Assembly: GCA_024138025.1 (NCBI GenBank)
Contig: JAMXBD010000816.1
Coordinates: forward strand, 124,001 to 188,000
Direction: 5' to 3'
Origin: Combretum micranthum
Taxonomy: Eukaryota > Streptophyta > Magnoliopsida > Myrtales > Combretaceae
DNA length: 64,000 nucleotides
The translations under genes were made by a program, and so were the position numbers. The notes beneath the pieces were generated by a model. It saw only the letters and a program-made list of their open reading frames with translations. It did not search any database and was not told the DNA's origin. Every line of letters starts with the position of its first letter. Positions within the stretch are counted from its first letter, which is position 1. Positions 23,198 to 31,780 of this stretch are shown piece after piece.

Positions 23198-23600
23198 TTT
23201 CCTTCCTCAGCGTTCTTTCTGGCCAGGATGAATGAAAAGGCTGAAAACTTTCTTCAAGTGTAGCTACTGATGTCTTCCCTGGCGTCCTTCCTGGCTAAGA
23301 TGAAGGTAAGGATGAAAATTAAACTTCTCTTTTGCATTCTGACCTCTTCCTCCCATCCTTCCCTGCCAAGGATGAATAAAAGGATGAAAAACATAAACTT
23401 CCTTCTGAGCAAAATTGATTAAAACTTGTTTAAATTGCTTTAATTTCCTTTGAACCATCATACAAACTTCCAATTATGATCTTTAAGCCAAGAAATGAAT
23501 TTTTCACAAAATTAATGTCCTTTTCTCCATGAAATCCCAAAAATTACATAACAAAAATGTTCAAATAGCTCCAAAATTAAGGATCTAAAGACACTTATCA
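23198..23600 (-). mobile_element. 5' LTR fragment of the Athila-like element (first ~400 bp of U3)
   Basis: It matches 14055-14468 of the 3' LTR almost throughout, with small indels. The outer edge, cttatca at 23594-23600, is exact. The inner edge joins gag coding sequence at tgtttcc, a string also present at the corresponding LTR site (about 14047), suggesting deletion at short homology. Confidence 0.92.
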
Positions 23601-23605
23601 AACTC

Positions 23606-24057
23606 CCTTCAATCAAGCCAAAACTTAACTCCACCTTACTACAATCAATCGTAACCTTATAATGATTTAGCCAATTCATTCCCAAAATCACATCAAAATC
23701 AGATAAAGGCAATACTATCATATCAATAGACATGTTCACATTTGAAATCACAACACTTACATTTTTACACACACAAGGATGTCTATTTTCAATCACCAAC
23801 GGAGTAGTCACACACATAACACGATCAATCAACATTTTAGAGACAAGCTCACAATCAATCATAAAATTTTCAGAAATACAAGCATGAGTTGCTCTAGTAT
23901 CAATCAGCACATATGCATCCCTATTAGCAACACTCAGTATACCTACTAAAGTGTCTACTGAGGGTGTGTCCTCAATCTGCTGTAAGGTAAAAACCCTTGC
24001 ATTTGTCTTTCCCTTCTCTATATCAACTTCACTCTTAACATTAGTCGATCCTTGCAA
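23606..24057 (-). pseudogene. pol: Tekay-like protease, cut by the Athila insertion
   Basis: A retropepsin-like region with YVLIDTRATHACISENFM, where the usual D-T/S-G active-site triplet reads D-T-R, and with the flap/wall block VLPLSDFDVILGMNWLNHYKVTIDC. The Gly-to-Arg change should abolish protease activity. The frame stops where the Athila element begins (23605) and resumes at 13015. Confidence 0.88.
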
Positions 24058-25233
24058 TTAGCAATGATGACCTCCTGCTTGCAATATGCACAGAAGACCG
24101 ATGGTAGTTTCGGATTCTTGCACTCTTTAGACTATGCCCAACTTGACCACATGAAAAACATGCATTGGGAGTCTACTTACGATCGGACAACTCATGAGGA
24201 CCATAACACCTAAAACATTTTTTTTCAAATGCAAGTGTAGAAGCTTTATATGTCGGCTTTTGATTTCCTTGTCGTCCCATAAAAGGCTTCTTTCCTTTAC
24301 CAACACCCCGATAATTATCATAGGATGAAGTGGAAGCGGGTCTCTTTCCCAGAAAGGCAGCTCTCTTTGCTCTTCTAATTCTATTATCATTCTGAATCTG
24401 CTCCATTAGCAAGGCTTTGGCCAAAGTATCTGATAGGGTATGCAACTCAGATTTCTTCACTTCACTTTGGATTTCTTCATTTAGTCCATTATGAAATTTC
24501 TGAACTTTCATTCTCTCATCCCGGTAATCACCTCCAGCAAAGCGCAACAATCTACAAAATTCACCATAGTATTCATCTATAGTCTTACTCCCTTGTCTCA
24601 TGTTCAACCAATAGGCTATCATCCTTTCTCTCACTGAATTTGGAAAATATTTGGTGAAAATATATCCTTGAATGCATTCCATGATATGGGTGGTTGTAGG
24701 TTTCCACTAGTTAATCTCCACCAATTGTAAGCCTCTTTCTTCATCATGTAAACCGCTAAACCCACTTTATTATCTTCCAGTGTTCTACTAGCTGCGAATG
24801 TTTTCTCAAGTTCCTCTATCCAACCTTCAACTACTGTAGGATCATTACTAATACCATCAAACTCCAGAACCATCTTGCTAAAATCATGTAACTTGATTTG
24901 GTTAGATTGATCATTTACAGGAGCAACCTCACTTGATCTCATTCCCTGCTGGTTACCTTGCTGCATGAGATGTCGTGTTTGTTTATACATCATCATCTGA
25001 TACTACTGCATCATTGCCATCATGTCCCTCATCATACTATACATCGAATTTGGATCACCAGTAGGTATTTGTGACATAGGAGGAATGGGTGGCATAGGTG
25101 GAGGTGGAGGAATCTGAGTCAGTGGAGGAACTTGTGAAGCTGAAGTTGATGCAAGAGATGGAGTAGTCTCACTACTCGGTGTAGAAGATGAAGTAGGAAC
25201 AAATGTAGACGATGACTGTGGTGGTGGTAGCAT
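24058..25233 (-). pseudogene. gag: Tekay-like gag with zinc knuckle and proline-rich N-terminus
   Basis: The likely start is the Met at 25233 (MLPPPQSSS). The first 60 residues are Pro/Ser/Thr-rich with PPPPPMPPIPPM. After an in-frame stop near 25000 come KMVLEFDGISNDPTVVEGWIEELEKTF (about 24780-24890) and the retrotrans_gag block AYNWWRL...WNAFKDIF and EYYGEFCRLLRFAGGDYRDERMKVQKFHNGL. The knuckle region (24060-24205) shows CFRCYGPHE and CFSCGQVGH, then further Cys residues, spread over more than one frame. Multiple frameshifts and stops break it. Confidence 0.88.
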
Positions 25234-25579
25234 ACTTTCTCTATCAGAATGTTGCTTGTAGACCTCCTCAACCTGTCCATCTTACAATTGTATACATATA
25301 TTCAACACACATTCACACATGTATATCAATCTCTACTCACATGCAAAACTTATCAAGTTAACATTCACATTATATAAATGAATAACAATTCAATAAGTCA
25401 TCAAACAAACAATAAGCAATTAGTAAACAAGAAAACAAATAACAAGTATATGAAACAAGTAAGAAGGAAATTATACACAACTATTTGGATAACTTAACTC
25501 TTTTCTATACTACTTAATTGTGTCTAGGTCAAGTCCTAAATGATTATTACAATTAGATAAACAATTAATCAAACTCCGC
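25234..25579 (-). other. Leader between PBS and gag of the Tekay-like element
   Basis: AT-rich and without an ORF. It corresponds to the 5' untranslated leader, where packaging and dimerisation signals would lie, though none can be recognised by eye. Confidence 0.6.
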
Positions 25580-25590
25580 TTTGATACCAA
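25580..25590 (-). promoter_or_regulatory. Primer-binding site of the Tekay-like element
   Basis: The minus strand reads TTGGTATCAAAG, one base inside the LTR end CCTTACA. It matches the initiator tRNA-Met site TGGTATCAGAGC except for one G-to-A change. Confidence 0.88.
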
Positions 25591-25591
25591 C

Positions 25592-27512
25592 TGTAAGGAC
25601 CCGCTATCACCCCTATATTTGAAATAAGCGATAACAGTTCCCCAACCACATATAGCCTATAAGATTATATGTAAGATTGTCTGAAATAATTGTTTGAGAA
25701 ATAGTTTATCTAATTCCACATAGATAATATAATAGGAAGCATAGATTTTTTTTTTTTTAAAAAACCTTAAACAAAACTATACTACTACACTACCAACATA
25801 TTTTACAAAGGAAACAACTTAATTCCTATATAGCTAAGTACATATATATATATATATATTGCATCCAAAGGCTTCTTACAAGCCTTAACAACCCAAACTA
25901 ACACTTTAATTACATCATCAACAAAAGGAATCACATCTAATCTATTACAAATCATAGGGTTCCATTGAGCCCATGGTTAACTCTAATCCTCCAAACCATC
26001 AAGAAAATCTTCAAAGTCGGTTCCGTACCCCATACTCGCATAGAACTCATCGGAGCCATCACCTGAAATGGATAAAATATGAGCCAAAGACCCAGTACAC
26101 AAGTAACGAATACAAATGTAAAGTGGGTCACACATTCTTAAACTAATGCATTATGCAACAATCAATGGTTTATTGTTAAGTCTTTAGTTAGTAAAACAAC
26201 ACGGGAGTATTCAAACTCCGGACAACAAGGATCTAGTATTACGTCCACCTCCCTGAGTGGTCCCTATTGTTCATACAGACTAGGCAGCCCCACCTTCTGG
26301 CGTAGCTCGTAATACTAGAGGATCCTGAGTAACGCATCACGACGCTCAGGGGGTTGATATGAGTAGCTCGGATACTCATATCTCCTAAATAATTCTATCC
26401 ATTAACAGGAAAGTACTCTGCCCCCCATCTGAGTAGGGTGCCGCTCCCCGAACCAGATTCAACTGCAAACAAAGACAATCAACACTCATCAATTAATAAA
26501 TTTTTCTTAATTTAAAGTAATTTGGTTTGATGCCTACCCTAGCAAAGAAACAAGCAAGTTACTGCGTACCTGATATAGCTCGGGAACTAACGGGGTTGGC
26601 TAGGCGAGAATCTATCAATGTTTAAAATAATATTAAGTTCCACACTTAGTTTAAGCACTAATTCATTAGTTGAAAATATAATTAATCAAAGAAATTCAAA
26701 TAAACTAATACAAGATCATAATAAAGCATTTAAACATCCTATTATATCATCGAACACTTAACAAATACTTAATCGATCATATACCAAACTTCGGAAAATT
26801 TTGAAGAAAGTTTTTGAAATTCAAAAACACAGGAGATACGCCGGCATTCAAAGCCGGCGGCTTTGAACCGGTGTTCAATACACTAAAGATCAACACTGCC
26901 AACACTGGCAGCGTTCAAGGATACGCTGGCAGCCTTCATTTTACGTCGGCGGCTTTAAGCCGGTGTAGAATGCAACTCCAATTTTCCAAAAATTGCCGAG
27001 AGGTACACGAGGCTGTCCACGCCCGTGAATACCCCCAACACCGGCAGCGTATCCATTTATGCTAGCAGCTTTTGATCCTACGCCGGCGGCCTTAAGCCTG
27101 GCATTAAAAATTATGATTTCGTTCCCATTCCACATCGCCCCTAAGCCAGCGACGTTGGGATCCCAATAGCCGGCGTACATTTTGAAAAATGAACATTGGC
27201 AGACTCTTCCAGTGAAAGCCGATAGCGTTCAAACGGCTTTAAGAAATTTGATTATGTTCACTTCCAACACCGCCTATAAGCCGGCGGTATAGAAGTGCCA
27301 GATGCCGGTGTACATTCAAATTTAAGTCTATACGAAAATATTTTTGGTTTCCCCTGTTTTATTACAAAAAGTTATTCACTTCAAAATTTCTCCAAACTCA
27401 ATCTAATCTTTCCAAAGTTTGTTATATGATCCAAACACTATCCTAACAACCTAAATTCTACTCCTAATCACCAAAACACTAATCACACTTCAAATTCACT
27501 TCTCAATTACTC
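25592..27512 (-). mobile_element. 5' LTR of the Tekay-like element, outer end truncated
   Basis: The inner edge is tgtaaggacccgc at 25592, next to the PBS. From 26928 to 27512 it matches 8598-9183 of the 3' LTR. At 27512 homology ends abruptly, so the outer ~785 bp (equivalent to 9184-9968), including the LTR start, is lost. The 26820-27320 part is rich in GCCGGC motifs. An (AT)n microsatellite lies at about 25839-25859. No TSD can be tested. Confidence 0.85.
26825..27320. repeat. GC-rich block of palindromic GCCGGCGGC-type repeats in the Tekay LTR
   Basis: Repeated variants of 'acgccggcggctttaagccggtgt' occur (for example at 26837-26873, 26943-26966, 27079-27100, 27271-27312), each able to pair with itself through GCCGG...CCGGC. 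The matching block in the 3' LTR is 8615-8980. The surrounding LTR is strongly AT-rich. Confidence 0.75.
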
Positions 27513-27769
27513 GTAGATGCATGGATGTTTGATTTGTCTGCCCATTGATGCAGAAGGCAATGTTCATCCAACCATTGCTCTGGTTAGAACATTATTCTTA
27601 TCATCTTTAGGAAGTTAAAAGTAGAACTCATACCTATAGATGGTAGATTCTGGCAGGATGTCATCTATTGCTAAGGAGATGTATTTCTTGAATGCTTAAA
27701 GGTATCCTATTCAGTATGCCAACCATCCACTCGAGGAAACACCAAAGCGATTGATAGATGAAAAAAAAT
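27513..27769. other. Unassigned stretch between Tekay LTR and PMD remnant
   Basis: No conserved ORF or terminal repeat is recognised. It could be host or element sequence exposed where the Tekay 5' LTR was truncated. Confidence 0.3.
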
Positions 27770-28416
27770 TTACTTAATAATAAAGTAAAGCTCACGGAAC
27801 TTTGCAAGACTAAGTATCTCGCAATATTTGTCAAAATCTATGTTAATGGCTACAATAGAAGGTATACCTTGATCAAATCCAAATTGTCGAGAAACTTGGT
27901 GGGGTGAGTACAACATTACCCCATGCTCTAGGAACTCCATGGGAGAATCACACCAATCATGAAGCATAGGTAGGCCTTGAGGTGTACACCAAAGAATATA
28001 TCTCGCTTTGGCAATAGGAAGCTGCATGGCAGGCTCTATCAAATTCATTAAATTTCTAGTTTATGAAGGATAATACTCTATGTACCACTCATATCTTTCT
28101 ACTTCTTTTGTACAAGGGTAAAAGTTAACCTCACAAGCATCATCTATGGTATCAAGTAATGAGCTTAAAGGCTTTCTGTCAACCCAAGCCCAAACTCAAG
28201 GTTTAGCAGGATCAGGTTTTGTAATGGGAACATCTAGATACCTTTTGTAATGTTCATTGAAAATAAGTGCAAGAACCACAAGTCCACATTTGATACAATG
28301 ATGTATTGCCACTTTGATTGTACTAAGGTCTCACCATAAAATTCTAAGCACCAATCTAAGGAACTTAAATAAAAAGGCACAAAAGCAAATCGCTCCCCAT
28401 ACCTAAGATGAACCAT
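27770..28416 (-). pseudogene. Plant-mobile-domain (PMD, MAIN/MAIL-like) coding remnant
   Basis: Three minus-strand pieces run in order. The first (28416-28234) has RYGERFAFVPFYLSSLDWCL. The second (about 28220-28050), in another frame with a stop, has DVPITKPDPAKP, VDRKPLSSLLD and YEWYIEYYP. The third (28048-27770) has RYILWCTPQGLPMLHDW and PHQVSRQFGFDQGIP. The RQFGF-Q-IP block preceded by a short W/P-rich stretch is characteristic of the plant mobile domain found in host MAIN/MAIL proteins and in Mutator- and gypsy-type elements. It is broken by stops and frameshifts and has no recognisable transposase next to it. I cannot tell whether it came from a host gene or an element. Confidence 0.6.
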
Positions 28417-28784
28417 TAAGTAAAAAAATTAAGGACTAACACCTTTCTCTAGACGATAAGGAAACACACATATGGACAACAAACAAGCAAGGAAGGCCTC
28501 CAACTCATATTTAGAATAAATTGCAAGTTATCAATAAATTCAAAGTGAAGCAATGACAATGGAGTAAAAAAAAAAGTAAAGACTTACTCGTATCCATAGT
28601 GAGGTCCTTTGACATGAGTCCTTTTGTGTTCAAAGAAATGCCATATCCATGCACAAAATGATACTTATCTTCAACTATCTCTTGCTTCTTGTCTCTCAAC
28701 TTCTAACATTTCTATCAACTCTTCATCCTCCTCTTAGAGATCAGCAATGGTAATATCTATCAACTCATAATAAGGAAAACTCAA
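28417..28784. other. Sequence right of the PMD remnant
   Basis: No certain gene. A minus-strand frame at 28699-28511 (starting MRDKKQEIVEDK) may be further PMD-gene debris, but has no motif to support it. Confidence 0.3.
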
Positions 28785-29639
28785 TAGTTTACATAGATCT
28801 TCTAAAGTTGGAGTAAATTCACCCCATGACCTCACGAAAATATGTGTATGAGTGCTTCAACATGCAGTATAGCTCACTATACTTTAGTACTTTGAGACAA
28901 AATGACCATTTTAGACAAAATCTATATGGCATAATTGATTCGTGTGCTTTCTAAAAAAGACCTATAATTGATATACCCATAATTGCCACCCCTACATCAT
29001 TTGTTTTAGATCGTTGAAAAGAATCCCTGAAAGCGATAGCTCATTCCTCTTGTTTCTAAAATGCAATATGGAATCCTTATCTATATTCTTCTTATCGTTT
29101 ACCCATAGCTTTAGTTGTATGAAGTGCAATCCACCATCTATAGGAGAACACACACATAAATCTCTTTTCTTAATGTCTCTCTAGAAAAAATCATTCTAAA
29201 TTGTTGTATCCAACCATTTACTATATGGGAAGGGCACTTTTGGAACATAACCTAAGTTAGCCAATATTTCATTATCTTTATCTATGTGGATGATATTCTG
29301 AGACTGTCTTTTTTTTTTTTTTTTTTTTTTTAGTTTCTTTCACTATCCTCAAGATATCTGTCAAAAGTGGTAGCAATAACTACATATGATTAATACCACT
29401 TTAGGGGAGGAGAAATACAATCATATATGTTTTCTTATAAAGCATATTAGCATATGAATTAAATATATCAAGAATTGAACATTTAAAGCAATAGCATGCG
29501 ACAACTAAGAAGAAAGCAATAAGTGAACCTTTGCATGACTAGGGAGACATCAAATAGGGAAGTGTGTCTTCTATGAAAGTAGCAGGGTCTCGCAGTCATT
29601 CACCAAATGACCTAATGCATAAGATAAGAAAGAGTTCTC

Positions 29640-29960
29640 TCTTATAATGGTGTGGTTCCAAGATCATCACATGGGCGAATGAGACAAAGGCAACTAATGA
29701 GAGTCTTCCCTCATAACAGTGTAGTGCCAAGATCATCATGTGAGGAATGGAACATAGATATAATGTGTAGTTCCAAGATTATCACGTAAGGTTTGGGACA
29801 TGAACAACTAAGAATGTCATCATATAGTGTACGGTCCTAAGATTGCTATTTATGCAGTTGGAATACGAACGACAAAGAGCTTTGTCTTAAAAATCATGAT
29901 GTACATGGTCATTAAGTGAACAAGTGGAGCATAAGATAACTAAGAATTTCCACTCTTAAA
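29640..29960. repeat. Degenerate short repeats ('gtgtagttccaagatcatcacgtgagg' type)
   Basis: Four to five diverged units of about 50-70 bp centred on 'ttccaagatcatcac' occur at about 29655, 29726, 29769 and 29828. The same array is in copy B at 52820-53090. No ORF. Confidence 0.55.
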
Positions 29961-30024
29961 TCACTGAACTTGTTAATATTTAATTTTTTTTATCACACAC
30001 CTTGAAGGTGATACCAATAATAAG

Positions 30025-30170
30025 CATAATATCAAAATTATCAAGAACACAAAGATTATCAAGAATATCAATGTTACCAAGATTAGTGATATTATCAAGA
30101 GTATCAAATTCATCAAGACTATTAATGGTACGAAGACTATCAAGGTCTATCAAGATTATCAAGGCTTGAT
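30025..30170. repeat. Minisatellite of (atcaaga)-type units
   Basis: Repeats of roughly 9-18 bp around 'tatcaagaa/atcaagatt' run through this stretch and also in copy B at 53208-53370. They create a Leu/Asp/Asn-repetitive minus-strand reading frame that is probably not a gene. Confidence 0.6.
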
Positions 30171-30303
30171 ATGAAACAAATAGGAGACATGTGTGTATAC
30201 ATATATCCCTTTTAGAATTTTCAAAAGCAAGGCCAAGTAGAGTTATTGAATGTGAATCATGCATGCACACACATATATATATACATATACACACTAGCGG
30301 ACG

Positions 30304-30450
30304 ATGCACCCATGATGCATATGCAAATATGACAATCCAAAATTTATTAAACTTGGTAACAAAATAGTAAAACAATGTATGCACCTGCGATGCTTATGCA
30401 AATATGACAACCTAAAATTTATTAAACTTGATAATGAAATACTAAAACCA
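30304..30450. repeat. Tandem duplication, period ~74 bp
   Basis: 'gcacccatgatgcatatgcaaatatgac' at about 30307 repeats as 'gcacctgcgatgcttatgcaaatatgac' at about 30381, each followed by a similar 'aaaatttattaaacttg' tail. It is present in copy B too (54566-54710). Confidence 0.75.
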
Positions 30451-31496
30451 TGTAATCATATGTTGGTGTAACAATGTCATATATTTACAGAGGAAGCATG
30501 AAAAGCTATAAAAATATAGGCATACAAAATTTAATAGCAATGACATTTGTCAATGGTAAAACATATGATATAAAAGTAGTGCAAATCTAAGATGATCTGC
30601 TTCATTGTGCAAGTTGCCATAAGCCTACAGAAAGTATCTAAAACAAACTAATGATTTTAACCACGATAGGAAGATATATAATAAATTAATATATGATAAA
30701 TCATTTCGTGGTAATATAATGTCATGGAACTCATGGTACATGAAATATTTGATTTGCTGTTGGGTTGTGAAAAATTACCAATTAAAGAGATTGTATGAGA
30801 TGGTAGTAGAAAAAAAAATTTACGGTTCATAAGGTGGATATATAGGTGTTGATCCTACGATAGGTGTGGGTAATGTTCATAAAAAAATATTGTGCATAAC
30901 TTAATTTAGAGAAAAGGTGTAATTCATAATAATGATAGAAATATTAAATTATATAAACAAATATTTGTGTTACACAACTTGAAAAGGATCTAGAAAATAG
31001 GTACTTTAAATATATTGTTATTCTTTTTGTTTGAAAAAATATTTCACATAAATACATGTTACAAAAGAATTTACATTATCATCGAGACTTTATTCGCATA
31101 TGAATACAAAGGTAATCATGATCAGTAGGCAATCATAATTATACTTGATACATCTTCCAGTAAAGCTCCCATAATTTACTTGTATGTCTTCTACAACAGT
31201 TCATCCTTATAGATCTAACTCTAGAAGGAATTGAATAATAAGTAAGAAGAGCTTTTATTTTTTGGTAAAACAAACAAAATTAAAATCAACACATATCACA
31301 ACTTTTACAAAATTAAAAACTATTATAATAGCAATATTAAAGAATGGAAGTGAAGAATCCTATTATTCACATCTAAAATAAACCAAAGCACAAACGAAAT
31401 ACACTAATGATGAAAAGCTGAGTACTTTAACTTGAAATTTTTTTATCATGAGATGCTAAGGCAAATAAATAATACAAATCTTTCCATAATACATAC
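30451..31496. other. AT-rich copy-A sequence without a gene
   Basis: About 1 kb shared with copy B (54711-55750). I see no ORF, terminal repeat or RNA gene. Confidence 0.5.
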
Positions 31497-31638
31497 TGTA
31501 ATATATAAATAAATACTTTATATTGAAGGGCAAAGATGTCATTTGATATAAAATAAGAGGGTTTTATGTTCAACCCTAATACTTAATTAATTTTTATCGG
31601 TTTTTGTTTTGTCGGTTATCAGATGAGAAGATAAAGAG

Positions 31639-31756
31639 ATGTCATTATTAAAAATAAAGAGACGTCATTAAAGATAAAGAGACGTCATTAAATATAAAGA
31701 GACATCATTATTAAAGATGAAGAGATATTAGTAAACATGAAGAGGCATTATTAAAC
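31639..31756 (+). repeat. Tandem ~20-bp repeats carrying TGACGTC-type sites, upstream of TATA
   Basis: About six units begin at 31639, 31661, 31681, 31701, 31724 and 31744, with consensus 'gacgtcattaaagataaaga'. The unmutated units contain AATGACGTC on the minus strand, the core bound by plant TGA/bZIP factors. They end about 20 bp before a TATA box. Confidence 0.75.
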
Positions 31757-31773
31757 AATTATTCCTTGTCTTC

Positions 31774-31780
31774 TATATAA
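31774..31780 (+). promoter_or_regulatory. TATA box of the solo LTR
   Basis: TATATAA, 278 bp into the LTR, followed by a pyrimidine-rich stretch (cctcttttcc) typical after an LTR transcription start. Confidence 0.6.

Larger units (their letters stand above)
13021..23600 (-). mobile_element. Athila-like Ty3/gypsy retrotransposon, 10.6 kb, 5' end internally deleted
   Basis: Minus-strand order: 5' LTR fragment (23600-23198), C-terminal gag and protease, RT, RNase H, integrase, a long spacer, env-like ORF (17492-16104), spacer, PPT and a complete 3' LTR (14468-13021). Perfect 5-bp TSDs (aactc) bound it. The deletion between 23197 and 23198 removed about 1.05 kb of the 5' LTR, the PBS and the start of gag, so it cannot prime or promote its own transcription. 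The ORF following integrase and the protease motif LADLGASINLMP are Athila hallmarks. Confidence 0.93.
8598..27512 (-). mobile_element. Tekay/Del-like chromovirus (Ty3/gypsy), interrupted by two nested elements
   Basis: Minus-strand order: truncated 5' LTR (27512-25592), PBS (25590-25580), gag, protease, RT, RNase H, integrase with C-terminal chromodomain, PPT, 3' LTR remnant (9968-8598). RT before integrase plus a chromodomain defines a chromovirus. An Athila-like element (13021-23600) splits it between protease and RT, and the Sirevirus-like element cuts its 3' LTR at 8598. The two LTR pieces overlap only over 8598-9183 / 26928-27512; together they imply a full LTR of about 2.7 kb. Confidence 0.88.

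Noticed and set aside
29640..30170. CRISPR-like spaced repeats
   Set aside because: Repeats are degenerate with no constant-length unique spacers, and this is eukaryotic DNA.
29980..30384. Minus-strand frame with Leu/Asp/Asn repeats resembling a repeat protein
   Set aside because: The peptide pattern simply reflects the atcaaga minisatellite. The start region has no motif and the copy-B frame differs in length.
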